A stretch of DNA of 64,000 bases. It comes from Dermatemys mawii. Taxonomy: Eukaryota > Chordata > Testudines > Dermatemydidae. Location of the stretch: assembly GCA_007922305.1 (NCBI GenBank), contig ML677343.1:35718774-35782773 (forward strand). Reading direction: 5' to 3'. The notes beneath the pieces are model-generated. The model was not told the origin of the DNA and made no database searches. It worked only from the letters and a program-made list of their open reading frames with translations. Both the position numbers and the translations under genes were made by a program. The number at the start of each line of letters is the position of its first letter. Position 1 is the stretch's first letter. Shown here one piece after another: positions 22,901 to 37,900 of this stretch.

Positions 22901-25900
22901 CTTGGCTGGGCTCGGCTTTGAGGATCTTGTGAGAATACAGGAAGAGGCAGCAAATTCTGATCTCGGCTGCATGATTCGCTTTTACAGTGGTAAGAATTCG
23001 CATACAACAGATCATATCAGATGCCTAGCATGTATCACTAGATACTGCTTTTAGAAATAAGCTGCCAAGGTTACTAAGAGAAAAATTTTACAAATCAGAT
23101 CTTATGTTCTCTCAAGAGAGCATTTGTTACGTGGTTGTGGGATGAAACAGACCCCTAGGGAATGACGTTTTGACTTATATCTTTATTTTTAATATTTGTA
23201 TTACCATAGTGCCACAAAGCTGCACTGCACAAAGCGTTAAACATTTGAAGATGCAATTCCTGCTCTGAAGAGTTTACAATGAAAATGACCCTTGAATCAA
23301 GGGAAAAGAGGGATGCAGCAAAAAACTTGTTTATAGTTTTAAAAAGTGCTAAGTGCCAGCTAACCCTGTCTGACCCCTAAGTCTTCATTAGTCAGCTGAT
23401 ATAAGTGAATCACAGAGGTGAGTCTCAAGGGCTTTGGAGAATGGACAGCATGGTCTTATGGATCACTTGGGGAAGGTGTTGCATACCATAAGGATTAGCC
23501 TGGAAGAAGGCATAGTAGTGTTCATAGAATCATAGCACTGGAAGGGACGTTGAGAGGTCATGTAGTCCAGTCTTCTGCATTCATGGCAGGGCTAAGTATT
23601 ATCTAGACCATCCCAGGGGGTTGGGACCTGAAGAGTTTGCAGTGATATTGCAGTCTCCTTTGGTAAAAAGTGCACATCCACAATTGGTCAGTTCACTCCA
23701 CTGTTTAAAAGTGCTGCTAGATTCCTCCCTGATCGAAATTCTCACATAGCATCATCCCCCAGTAACACTTTCTACCATCTCTCTTTGGCTAGCAGCAGAT
23801 TCCATCTCATTTTGGGAGATGATGATGATCTGGCTTCAGTTATACATGCTTTCATTACCTCTTACTTAGACTACAGCAATGTGCTATACTTGAGCATGAA
23901 GCCATCAGCTCCTACGATCTTTCAGCTAGTACAGAATGCTGCAACACATCTCAGCAATGCAGGCTACTGTAAGCATATCAAATCTGTCCTCCATTCGCTC
24001 TGTGTTGGCTTCCCATAGAATGCTGAGTGAAGTTCAGGTCTCAGTGCTGCTCATCCAGATCCTGAGCTCAGAATAGCTAAAAGACCAGCTGAAGTTCCAG
24101 GATGAAGGCCATGGCTAACTGCACTCTTTGGATGCAATGGAACACTCTGAAAGCTGATGCATGGGGGAGGGGTGTCTCCCCACCAGTGCTATGCCAGCAT
24201 AGGGCTCTGTGTGGCAGGAGAAGAGTGCACTGGGCCCAGCCCATCCTCTCCCCAAGTAGATATTCCAGTAGTCAGGGTGTGAGTACTGGGATGTCCTCTG
24301 CTGCTGTGCCTCCCTCTCTGAGGGAGAGCAGCAAAAAGGGACCTATGTTGCTGCTCCTGGTGGGAGAGAACAGGGCCCCATGCTGAATTTTAAATCCCAG
24401 AACTAAAAATTAATGGTAGCTTAGATACAAGTGATCATGATTTGATCACATTTATAATGTGGAAGCAGAATAAAGTCGAGACCAGTAATGTGTATCATTG
24501 GCAACCATCAATCCAAACTGGATCCATGGTATATGAGTAAGAGTCTAAGAGGTGCCTGATGAATCTGCTTTATATACTTGATGCTTTAATAGAGCCAAAT
24601 TCATGAAGCTGAAAACAAATACAAGCCAAATCAAGTGGGAGGAAAAATTTAATCAGAAAAATATAAATGATGATTGGGAATCATTTAGGAACACCTTATT
24701 TTATGCCCAAAAACACAATTGAGGGAGAAGGGTGTGCTTGCTATAAATCTACCCTGGTTTAGAGGGGAAGTGAAGGCAGCTATTTAAAGAAAAACCATAA
24801 ATGGGAGAAAGGGGAAGTTGATAGTAATGAAAATAAATCAGAAATTAGGAACTGTAGATGATTGATAAAAAGAGCAAAGGGACACAAGGCAAAATCTGTG
24901 ACCACAACATTTAAGGCAATGAGATTTTTAAATATGCTGGGGGGAAAAGATTCCTGCCAATTATATTGGTCCATTACTAGATGGAAATGGTAGACTTATA
25001 AATAATGTGGAAAAGACAGATATGTTCAGTAAATATTTCTGTTCTGTGAGGGAAAAAACTGATGATATCTAAGGCACTACTTAATTCGCAATATTGTGGA
25101 AATTGCCGATCACTCAATATTAGACTTCCAGCACAGATCTGATGCTGAAGTCAGGTGTATGTATTTTAACAGCCCTGCTCATGGAGGTTCTCCAGTTGTC
25201 AGCTGGGGTGGCTGGCTTTTCCAAATTACCACAATTAATAATTAATTACTTTTCTGTGATTTTCCATGTCTTGGCTGCAACTCAGTTGCGGTTTTTTGAC
25301 AGTAATCTAACAATTTAAGTAGGGCATTAATGATATAATCTCATCATATGGTGATAACACACTTCCCCTTCCTTCTACTACTATCTCTGAAGGCTGTTAA
25401 ACAGAAGCTACTGAAGTTAGACATTTTTGAATCCGCTTGTCAAGATAAGTTGCATCCAAGACTTTTAATCAAGATCACTGGACCATTAATGTTGATTTTT
25501 CAGTAAGTCATGGAGCACTGTGGAAGTTCCAGAAAACTTGAAGAAACCTAATGTTATGCCAATTTTTAAAAAAGATAAACAGGATGATCTAGGAAATTGT
25601 AGGCCTGCGGTCAATACCAGGCAAGATTATAGAGTGACTGATATGGGACTTCTTTAATAAAGGATGGTAATGCAGATTGACATGCATTTATGGAAAATGG
25701 ATCCTATCCAACTAACCTGGTATCTTTTTTTGATGGGATTTCAAGTTTGGTTGTTAAAGGTAATAGTGTTGCTGTAATATATTTAATATCTCTAAGACAT
25801 TTTGATTAGAAATAAAATTATATAAAATTAAAGTGACATTAAATGGATTAAAAACTGGCTAACTAGTAGGTCTCAAAATGTAACTGTAAATGAGGAATGA

Positions 25901-28900
25901 TCATCAAGCAGGTGTGTTTCTAATGGGGTCCTGCAAGGATCAGTTTTTGGTCTTTTGCTATTTAACATTTGTTATCAATGACCTGGAAGAAAACAAAATC
26001 ATTACTGATAAAGTTTGCTGATGAGACACAATTTGTGAGGGTTGGTAAATAAGAGGAGGATAGGTCACTGATTCAGAGCAAACTGGATTGCGTGGTAAAC
26101 TGGCTGCTAGCAAATGTGTTTTAATACAGCTAAATGTAGAAACAAAGAATGTAGGCCATGGGGATAGAGTTCCATGGGGGACTATATCCTGGGCAACAGT
26201 GACTCAGAAAAAGATGGTGGGAGTTGTGATAGTCAGCTGAACATGAGCTCCCAATGATTTAGTGGCCGAAAGAGCTAATGCAACCCAGGGATGCATAGAG
26301 GAATCTCGGTTAGGAGTAGAGAGGTTATTTTACTGCTGTATTTGGCACTGGTGTGACCACTGCTGGAATGCTGTGTCCATTTCTAATGCCCAAAACTTAA
26401 GAAGGACATTGATGGATTGGAGAGGTTTAAGAGAAGAGCCACAAGAATGATTAAAAGATTAGAAAACCTACCTTACAGTGATACACAGAGCTCAATGTAT
26501 TTAGTTTAACAAAGAGATGGTGAAGGGGTGACTAAGTATCTGCATGAGGAACAAATATTTAATAATGAGCTCTTCAGTCTAGTAAAGTGTAACTTGATCC
26601 AATCAGAAGCTGACGCTTGACAAATTCAGACTGGACATAAGGTGTAAATTGTTAGCAATAAGGGCAATTAAGCATTGGACCAAATTACCAAGAGTTGTGG
26701 TGAATTCTCCATCGCTGACAATTTTTAAATCACAATGGGATGTTTTCTGAAAGACCTGCTCTAGGAATAATTTTGGAGAAGTGCTATGTCCTGTGCTATA
26801 TAGGAGGTCAGACTTGATTACAGTGGTCTCCTTCTACCCTTGCAATCTATGAATCTAAACATTTCTGGCTGGCAGATTCGTTTTGTTACTACAGCTGCAA
26901 GTGGCAATCAGTATGACGCTGGAGCCCCATGTTAGGTTGTGGCTCAGGCCCTAGATTGTCACAGTCTGGCCCTGTACCTGTAGGGATTAAACCTGGTACC
27001 AATTGTACCTTTTACAGTTTACTCCATAGAACAGGCACATTTTGCTCATGTATTGCAAGAAAAGTTTTAACATGCAGTCCTGAACCTAAGTGAGAATGGG
27101 TTGTTGGAAAGAAAAGTTTGGGAAAGGGGTTTAGGTGTGTGGTACATCTTACTCATATCCTTGTGGTGTAACAGCCTGATTTCTCAGGGAAAGGCTGCTA
27201 TGTAGTTCAGATTTGTAGTGACAGGCTGGTATACTTTGAACTGATACACATTATTTCAGTGGTTCTCAAACCGGGGGTTGTGGGGCGATTCCCGGGAGGT
27301 CAGGAGCTCCATGCTCCACAGAACTGCCGCTGAGCCAAATGCTTCCACCTTTGGTGGCTTTTCAGTGGACACGCTTTCCGCTTCAGAGTGTTCTCCGAAA
27401 AGCCACCAAAGTGAACGTTTCCAGTGTCGGCAGCTTTTCGGCAGACACTGTGGAGCGCACAGCGCGTCCCATGAAAAGCCTCCGAAAGCAGAAACTTGCA
27501 TTTCGGCGGCTTTTTGGCGGACATGCAGGGGTCACGGCTGTGTGGGGGGAGCGGAAAAAGGGCCGCAGATCCCTGAAGTTTGAGAACCACTGCATTATTT
27601 TATTTGTTCGTACAGCGGAACCCCCCAATACCAAAAATATCGATCACGATAAACGCAGGGTCGCGGTATTGCGGAGGTCCGCTGCATCAAAGCAGCACCC
27701 GCTGCTGCCATCGGGAGCCCTGCGCTATAAGCGGATTCACGCTATCGCGGGACGCGGTATTGCGAGGTTCCACTGTACTTCTCTCAGTTAGCGGTCTTCA
27801 GTCTAAAGCAAAAGTCCTGCTAACGCATTAACTAATGTAACCTAACAGACCCTTCCTGCCTATGGGAATCTTGATGTATAGCAGTGGCACTGAAGCATTT
27901 GGCATCTCCTGTTCTGCACTAATGTATAGGAAAGGAGCATGCTGAGCTCTGCTTTGTTCCTCAGCCTGGCCTGTGCTACTGCAGCTGCAGGCACTGTTTG
28001 GTGCTGGAATTTGCCTGCTGCCTTCACTTANNNNNNNNNNCACTTACATTTCTTTCTGCTACAGTGCAGCTCATTAACATCTTAGATTTATAAGCTTTGC
28101 AATGAGGAAATAGAACCTGATCTGTTATGCAGGCTTTCTAAAATTAGTCTGTCCTCCTGTGGTGCTATGCAGTCACATGACACTGGTGAGGAATCTAACT
28201 ATCTTGAGTGATACAGAACCATCATTCCAGGCTGCCACTAACTTGTGGGCTCAAAGGCAAATCAAAAGGAATCTTCAAACACTAAGAATCTGTCAAGCCA
28301 CTTCCCCCGTGCCATCTCCAAAAAGCCTAATTTTGGTTGTGGTAGCAAAGATGAAGAGACTTTGTAACGTACCACAATAAATTAGGTTGTGCTAAGTATC
28401 TTGCAGTTGTTTGATAGGGATGTATAGACTGAAGTGTTACGTGTTGAATCAAACAATTTCCACCATGTCATAGAAACCTAATTGCTACCAATGTTCCCTC
28501 TTATTTTTGACAGGCCGTGTGCACACAAAAATTTCTTCTGTGCAAATTTTTGTGCGTGCAGTGTTTCGCCATGTCTGTGTGCACACAGCTTAGAGGGAAC
28601 AGTGATTGCTACTTGGCTGAATATTGGACCTAATTCTAACTTTTCTTCAGTCAAATAGCTTTTCATTTACCTATCTGCAGCTGAATAGTTAGGAACTGCT
28701 CCTCCCAATAGTCCCTGCAGCATAGATAGAATGGTTGAAGCTTCCATTTCACTGAATGAGGTGGGAAAGACAATGTTATAATACATCTGCACAAAGAAGT
28801 AGAGTTAAGATTACATCTGCAAGCTAAATTCTGGCATTTCTTAATTTTTGAATGCTTGACTTCACAGACTTAATATTGTTTAGCTTGTTTTTGTATAGAT

Positions 28901-31900
28901 TATAGAGATGTTTATCAGAACTGTCTATTGTCTGCAGTGTGTTTCATAAAATGTGACAAATTAACACAATATATCCATAAAATATCCCATGGAGTGTTCT
29001 GTATGAGAGTGACTTTTGGATTTTATTGCCAACACATTGGGACAATAGTTAGAAATAATGCATATGATGCTCATTTACTGACTTGTCTTTTTTGTCATTA
29101 GCTGAGTAACTTTCCCAATTGGCATTCGGGTAACCAGATAGCAAGTGTGAAAAATTGGGACAAAGGTCGGGGGTAATATATATGGCACAGTCCTGAATAT
29201 TAGGACTGTTGCTATTAAATTGAGACATCTGATCAAGCTAGTTGGCCTATAGTTAGACATTTGGTATGCGTTCATGGCTCATCTAATCCGCAATACCTCT
29301 TGTCAGTGTTGGACTAAAATTCAATACTAATATATTTCTGAAGCTCTTTCTAGAATAGTTTAAATATCTCAAATAATGGGGTTCCTGACAGTTCCTTGGG
29401 AAGAGAGTCTGAGCTCTCACAGCTAAAATGTTTTCTGATAAGCAGCCTAGTGTTACCATTTTGTAACTTCATCCCATAGCTTTTTGTTGCATTCCTTGCA
29501 CTATTCTAACCAGTCCCTCTTGTTCTTCCACTAGTCATCACCGCCTGTGTTCATGCTGGATAGCACCGTAGTGGCCCTGAGCACATTTCCACAAATACTT
29601 GGTTGAACTCGACTGTGTTCGCTTTACACCAATATTCAAATGATTGTTTTATTGGCATGAATGTTTTGTGGAAGGGGCACTTCAAAGTTGAGTGCATGAG
29701 TGTTCTTAGGCAAATATACTTCTTTAAAATTTGTACTTGAATGGCTTGCATATCATACAGCCAAAGAACAGAATCCACATCGTGTGCCTGGTCTGACTCA
29801 CTTGCAACTAATCAATACAGCTGAAACATCATCTTCTTAAAGCTCTTCATTCTGTAGGTTGATAGTAAACATTTTGATAAATAATATTAAGTTGTTTTAA
29901 ATAAATCTGAGGAAACCAGAATTGTTTTGTTAGCAATGAAAGATGCTAAGGTATCAAATTATTCATTACAAATCAGTGAGCTCTAACTCAACCAATTGCG
30001 TACTGTAAGAATTTCTTTCTTCAGAACTTACTCTTGGGATCTTGACTCCTCACCTCTTGTTCTTATCAAATGGGACATGCACTAGTGGATTTTTTATTCA
30101 CCATGGAGTTGCCTCAACAGCTGCCTCTGTCTTCAGTGGGTATGGCTGCAGGGCCACCAGTATGTGCTGTTCCCCTGGTACGTGAGTCAAGTCAGCTTCT
30201 CACCCCCCTCTCAGGGAAAATAGTCCCACTGAATGGAGGTGAGCTCATGAAGACTTTTTTTGTCAATGCAGAGATTACTGGAAATCTCTCTCTCTCTCTC
30301 TCTCTCACACACAGACACACACAGACACACAGACACACACACCCCTACACTTCTATCTCTCTCTCTGTCTTCCTCCCCCCGCCCCTTTGGCCTGAGTACC
30401 AAGGCACCTCCTTACAGCAGCAGCCTTGTCTCATTGTAGATACAACCTAAAACGGCTTCTCCCATCGGTGAAAGTAGTCCTCTTCCCTTAGAGGTGGTAG
30501 CTAGGTTGAAAGAAGAACTTTCTCCACATGGATGTAAGAACTCTTAAAAATGCCAATCAGGTGGTGGATTTTTCACACCCTACATAAACATCTTCAAAGC
30601 TTGTGGGTCACTGAGAAAGGAAGGCAGCGAAGAGACCTGGCAGTTCATAACCACCAGAGTTAGGAGGTCATGGCAGCATTTTATGTAGCAGGCTGTGGCC
30701 ACCAGAGAAGAGGACTGGGAAGAATTCCACACAGCTAAAAGTTTCCAATTGATACCAGTTGCTCGATGTGGAAACTTTGGAAGATACCTCTCAAGATCGA
30801 GCCAATCTAAGGGAACAGAGATGTATGGAACACACATGTCTATAGTAGCTCAGACCAATCTGTAAGAAAATCATGTTTGCCCAAAGTGTTCTCAGCCGTC
30901 CAAGGAGATCCTTCTTGGAGATTTAATAGGCAGAAGAACCAAACCAACATTCTGCAAGGGACACGTGGACAACAGGGACAGTGTGTTGCCTTCCTAGAGC
31001 CAAGACACAAGACCTCACTCTAAGATTGGATAAACTTCTGCAGTCAACAGGCAAGGATCCACTGGTGATGGTTCATATTGGCACTAATGACATTGCATCA
31101 TGGGATATCTCACAGATAGGAGATGACTTTGGGGAACTCAAAACTGTGCTAAAGACAAAGAATGTCCAAACAATTCTTTGAGATCCTTTCTGTCCCATGA
31201 GCAAAGGAAGACAAGATTCTGGAAGTGAACCACTGGCTAGGTAAGTGATGAAGGGTTTTGATTTTGTGGCACACTGTTCACCTTCCTTGGGGAGAGGAGC
31301 TTGTATGTTTTAGATGGCCTCCACCTCAGAAGAAGGCAGGGACAGGGGTTGGGGGGAACAGGCTGGCTAAAATAGTGAAAAAGGGGCTAAATGAATAACA
31401 AAAGGGGAGGGTAAAAAGAGGGAAGATCAGAGGGCTCTGCACAAAATTGAGATGTTGAGAAGATAATCAAGGAACCAAAGAACATAAGGAGAAGAAATAC
31501 TTCACTTGCTTATACATCACTGCTCCAAGCCTCAGTAACAAGAGGAATTGGAATTGCTCGTTCATGGGCATAACTTTGATCTTGTTGATATTACTGAAAC
31601 CTGATTGGATGATTCACCTGACTGGAATGTTAGAGTCAATGGTTATAACCTATTTAAAAGTAATGAGAGAGCAAAAGGGATGGAGGACTGACACTGCCAA
31701 AAAAGACACAAGCTGTTTTCAAAGCAATTACAACTTGCAGGAAAATGATCTTGGATGCTTATAGATCAATGTCCTAACATTATAAAGGATAAGATGGGGT
31801 ATCAGTTGGTGTCTGCTATAGACCACCTGATCACACTGAGGAACGCAATGACCGCCTCTGCCACTGGCCCTGCACTCCTGGCCCGCACTGGCGGGCCGGA

Positions 31901-34900
31901 TAAAAATGGTCATCTCAAATCAGTATGTATTATCTCTGTGTGGGATTGTTCTGAGCGAGTTTCCATAAATATCTAAAAAGGGTCTGAGGCTAACGTGATG
32001 TTGGCAGGGTCAATCTCCTAATGCCGTTAGAATCAGTGTTACTAAATTCACAATGCCTGCTTTAATGAAGGCTTCCTCTTTCCTTTGTTTTCTTCTTCTT
32101 TGTAGGATGAGTGGCTGAATGTTGTTTTGGGTTCCTGGTTTCATGAGATTGTGGGGCAAGAAGAGGCTCACTCAATTTAGCCTCACCTCAGAGATTTTGG
32201 TATAAGTAGGGAATGTAACACAGTGTTTTCTATACAGAGTCCTTCATGCCCAGAAAAGGATGTTCCACTTACATTAGAATTATTTATATCGTTGAACCAT
32301 ATCAGCACAAAACTGGCAAACAGAACTAATATTTCCAGATCTTCAGTGATGTTTGCAAGTCTCCCTTCCTAATTTCTAGATATTGTTTTAAATGTCTTGG
32401 AATATTTTTACTCCTATAATGCAATAGTTTATGTACAACTACTGTGTTTTCGTTTAGCAGATTATCTGAAAGCTGACATATGGGCTATTAAGAAGTTTAC
32501 CCTTTCCAAGATTCTGTATTTATATTCCATGCTTCTGATTGCAATCCCAATTTATGATTTTTTAAAAATTTTAAATCAATAATTTTTCCTGGCAGAAAAG
32601 GCATCCTGCCGGAACATCTGCCACCCTGTAGAATGTGAAAACTACAGATGTCTGTCTTTTCCTAATCTCAAGAACTGTCTGTTGGTTACTTTAAGAGCCT
32701 TCTTAAACTGATATTTTTAAATAAAGAAAAATCAACTTCTTGCAGTGGGCATAGAAGAGCAAAGGTACTCAGATATTATGGTGATGGGCACCGTATAAGT
32801 ATCTATATCAGTGGTTTAACTTTTCCTGTTTACAATGAGTTTTAATGGATGGGCCAAGGCCCAATCCTGTGCACATTAGAAGTACACTATACTGCATGAG
32901 TGATGCTCTTATAAATTCTAACAGCTATCCCTCCGGAACTTGTCAGGATTTTATAAAACAATAATACACATATGTGATACCTCTTTATTTAACATTATTT
33001 TCAGATCTCTACATCATAGACAAGATGTCAAGAGAAATGTTCCATTTTCCAGTACCTATAGATGAAATACTATGCCACACACAAATCAAGGTTTCAATAA
33101 CTTTCAGGCTACTGAAGATGAAAAATGACCCTGCAAAAGGAATTGTGGCCAAAAAAACCCCAAACACACAAAGCATTTTTAAAACTCCCCAAAATGCAAG
33201 AAACACAAATACGAAGAAAGCAGGAGAGAGATCTTGTGGCAGAATTTTACTAGAAAACATGTTTAATTTTAAATTCTTATTGTATCAAAAGACAAACTTA
33301 AAATAGCCTTTCATATGTCTTAGCAAACCAGAATACATTTTTAAGCTCATTTAACTAGAGCTTTAACTGTAACTTTGCTGCATCTTTGATTTCTTTCTCA
33401 GAGGAAAAATTGCTTAACTAATACTAACCCATTAGGCATTTCTGTTATGCTTTTGATGTGCATGGTACTTTACAGACAGCAGTAGGTCTATGCCCCAAAG
33501 AGCTTGCATTCTAAGTTAAACAATGACATATCAAGGAAAAGGATTTTTTTAATACCATCATAGTTTATCTCAGAATATACTGTCGCCCCTTGGTAGTTAG
33601 CAGTATGTGGGGTCCTGCCAAGTTGTTTCTGTTAGGAAGAGAAATTGATGATACAAGTCAGATATTTCTTTGATGCAAAGAATGTACAAAGTTCTGTTTT
33701 TGTGTACACCACAGGAACAAACGTCAGCAGACCAGTTTCCTTGCTCACAAGTTCCAAGCCTGCCTTTTCAGCCAGTCTTATGGCCCAGGGAATTCTGTCT
33801 CTGGTCCCTCTCAAGGCCATGCTCATGTCTGTTTCTCTGGCTTTCTGGTTGCTTTCTTGGGCAGTGGTTTCAGCTATCTCTGTAAAGGAGCTTAATTGCA
33901 TTTCCATTTAGCCTGAATGAAGGATGGCTGGCAAACCCATCAGCTTTAATGATGTGTGATTGTGTGTAGATCAGACACGCTTGACTGCAGCTATTAACAT
34001 CTTGAAGCATAACAATGATAATCATTCATCTCTCTGCAAAATATTTGTAAATATTATTGTATTGTTTATTTCAGGCTGTTTATCCCACAAATGACACTCT
34101 GTTCTCTGTGTACCACTATTTACTCTGTCTTGACTGACTTGTAGTTGTCTGTTTTAATAGCTGAGGTTGTGTGTGGTTTTGTGGTGCTAATTATCCCCAT
34201 AAACTGAAAATGAAGAATCCAGCGAAAAGTAGATGATAAAGTCCCCTTTTCTTTTCAGAAAAGCCACATCAAGTGGAGCAACTAGACCGAATCCTTCTGT
34301 CTGGGGTCTATAATGTGCGCAAAGGGAAGACGCATTTGCACAAGTGGGCAGAACGCTTGGTCGTTCTCTGTGGCACCTGCCTCATCGTATCCTCAGTGAA
34401 GGATTGCCATACAGGAAAGATGCACATTCTGCCTCTTGTTGGAGGGAAGGTGAGGCTCTTGGGCCTAACTGGTTCTTTCTTAGTTTCCTGTAGCTAAGAT
34501 GTGAGAATGAAGGGACCACTGGGATTTATGTTCCCTACAAAAAGTCAGTCTAGCCTCTTGAATGAGTTTCTGTGTTAAGATGTTTGAATACATCTGCCTG
34601 ACTGTCTAGTAAATAAGCAGAGAAGAATCTAGTTTAATAAAACAGTGAAAGGAATGCAGATTCTTTGCCTCAGCCATAAATTACATGATACTTTTACATG
34701 TATTGGTTCTGTCCAGCAATTTACCACGACCCAGAAGTAATTACTTTTTGGATCTGTTCCATAAATGCTGGAACTAGAGGTGCTGGGGATGCTACTATAC
34801 TCCCTGGCTGGAAGTAGTAATAACAAACCAAATACATGGTTTCTACATTTAGCACCCCTGCTGTAAAAATTGTTCCAGAACCACTGGTCTGTTTCAACAG

Positions 34901-37900
34901 AGAGGTTCTGAAAAGGAGTTTTTGCTGTATATCAGCCAGAGGGGACTAACGTGACTGTACTTTGTGGAGTGTTTTGTATTGGTTTTGCGTAACATCCCCA
35001 GCCCCTGCATTTCAGATTGTGTAATTCCTGGAATTTAGACTGGGCTATTTTTGTTCTTATTTCTCCCATTTCAGGTGGAAGAAGTGAAGCGTCGGCAGCA
35101 CTCGCTTGCTTTCAGTTCTGCTGGTGCACAAGCTCAAACCTACCATATTTGCTTTGAAACGCTGGCAGAGTACCAGAGATGGCACCGGCAGGCATCTACG
35201 GTGAGGCCCAATAAGCTGTAGGTGTGGGTGCCCTGATACAGGGGCAAGAGGAAAGAAAGCTTGGAGAATTTTGGAAGAGGCTTACTCTGGAGACATGGCT
35301 TCTGACTCGTGTTCTTAGAGTGGACTGAGATCACCTGAGGGCTTCCTTTGAACTATGACATCTGTGGGGCAGAGGCTACTTAGCCACTGCATTTCTCTCT
35401 GATCTACTGGATGCTTTATTTCAGCATTCCGCCAGGCTGCAGCAGCTAAGAGCTGTAGTTCTGCACTGTCCCACACTGATAGCAGTATTCATATTAACCA
35501 AGCATCTGAAGTTTATTGCGGTCTTCAAAACTAATCCCAGAGACTAACTTCTCTTTCTTCCCAGCTACAGCAGTCTCTAAGTCCTTCCTACTGCCTTGGC
35601 TGCATCCGCCTGAACAATGTGCTAGACTCTGAGAGCCTCTCTGATGGATTTGAGTTAGCACAGAATCCAAATACGACCAGAGGAGGTGGATTCTGTTCAG
35701 GTCCACATGCTTATTCCACAACAGAGCAGAGTCAGAAGGGGATGGCTTCAGTGTTGAGCTTCACTTCAACATCCTATTCCTGTGGCAGGCCTATTAAATC
35801 CTGAAGGGATTGCATTTCTGGCATCATTTTCTCTCCTTGCAAGTAAGGAAGAAGCAGAAAAAATTAGCATGAATCTCACAACTCTGTGCTCTGCCAACCT
35901 GGGTGTCTGATGCCCTCTTCATTGCTGGGTTTTTGGGTATCAGATACTGAAGGTGTATTGATACAGACTCATTTGGTATTGGCTATATCAGACTTGTGTT
36001 TTGTTTTGGGTCTCTTGGCTTCGGTATTTCTGGCATTGGAGAGCTCTGTATCAGGACCTTCAGTACTAGATTCTTTGTCACTGGGCCCATTGGCATTCAC
36101 TGTGTCCTCCATATTAGGTGTGCCATTATCTGGTCTTAGCCACTGACATTGGCTGTTACAGAATCACCTGTTCCTTTTGTTCCAGGCTTTGGTAGTGAGT
36201 CAGGTTCCAGTGGCTCTCACCTTGTCAGCACCTCCTTAGAGTGGCTTTGTCATTATATTCTTCCTGGTCCCCTAGTGGGGAAGCCTATTCTGCTTTTCTG
36301 TTTTTATGTTTCACTGGTGCCACACCTTAATGGAATCAGTCCTGAGACTCGGGAGGTCCTATTGACCGTACCATTGTCTGGGCAAGAGGACTTTGGAGCA
36401 AGGGATCTTGCTGTGAAGCCCAAACTCAATCCTAGATGGCAGTGAGGGAACTAGTGATATACTGGAAATAGTCAGAGAAAAGGATGAAAATTGTTAGAGA
36501 CCTGGAGGCACTCTTACTGATCATTTTTCAGACTATGAGAACCAGGGGGACATTCAATGACAGTGAAAGGTAATAAATTTAAATCTAATCTAAGGAAATG
36601 CATTTTTTGTTTAACCAAAAGCTTACCAGGATTTAACAAAGAGTAGATGTTATACAGGTAGTAAGGACATCCACAGTCACATTAGGTAGGATTAAAAAAA
36701 TGGGATGTAAACCATCAAGCTTCAGTGCATGAGCCAGTCTTTAACTGCCAGGTGATGTTTCTCTGTGGACAGGTTATTGTATAACTGTCCGTTAGAAGGT
36801 TTCTTGCACCTTCATCTGAAACGTATTGTCCACTGTCAAAGATAGGATTCTGGACTAGATTGAGCATTGGTTTGATCCACTATGATGATTCCTATGTACT
36901 ACGGAGCATGTTTATTGGTGATATATGGACTGTGCTAACTTAGGGCTTGGATAATAACAGCTTCTGATGTGAAATACAGGTTAAAAGATGATGTCTTATA
37001 TTTGTTTTGGCTGTATAAAATATCCCATTTCTACATGCTAGATCTTCTTCATGTTTGGCTTGTATTTGTTGTTCTCTGCTTTGCATTGATTGATCTGGAT
37101 GCTAACAAAGGCTTCTTGTGTAAAGCATATGGCTTCCACCATATAGGCCAATGTATACATGTTTTCGCTACTAAAGACTTTGCTCTTATCTAGTATAATA
37201 ATCTGTGAAAATAATGTAGAAACTGCAGCTGATACAGACTGCAGCTGTCTGCCTCTTCAGTTGGCTTCCTGTTTGCTTCCACTGGCAGTTTAAGGCCGAG
37301 GTTGCAATTATCAAGGCAGTTAATAGATTGTTCCTCCAGTGCCAACACGCTCTTACTACATGGACCCATTTGCTGCATCAGTTTAGCTCCTTTCTCCCCC
37401 TCCCTCAAGTCAAATCACCTTAGTTGGTGCTTTCGAATTTCTCTTGCCTTATGGAGTCTGGTTTATTCTCAAATTAACAATTAGCCCACTCTGCTTTTCC
37501 AGCCTCACCAGTTTCTTTTAGACTTTCCAAGTGCTCAGTAGTGTTTTCAGTTGTTTACCAGGGTTTTGCCCTCTCCAGAGCTTCTTGGTCCTTTTATAAT
37601 CCTGTCCCAGCTGAGATTTTCTTCCTGCAAATCTCTCAGCTGAGGGTTTTTTCATAAACCTAGAATCCAAGGCTAGAAGGGAGCATTGAGATCATCTAGT
37701 CTGGCCACCACCTTCCCAGCAGGCTTCTCCTCCCTGTAGGTTCCTTTCCCTGTGCCTGGGAACTGTGGAAAATTGTCTCTGGCCTGATTTAATTGGAGTC
37801 TTCCTAACAGAACACGAGCTGCCCTTATAGCTCTTAGCATGCACTTTCCCCCAGTCACATGACCTTTTTATTCGCTCACTTGAAAAGCAGTTCTGTGAAA

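Noticed and set aside
33632..33911. Overlapping frames on both strands in intron 3
   Set aside because: No domain, no start context or splice signals, and both strands open, which is common by chance at this length.
35619..36445. Possible small gene with hydrophobic frames in intron 5
   Set aside because: The three overlapping frames are short, unrelated to any family I recognise and not joined by good splice sites.
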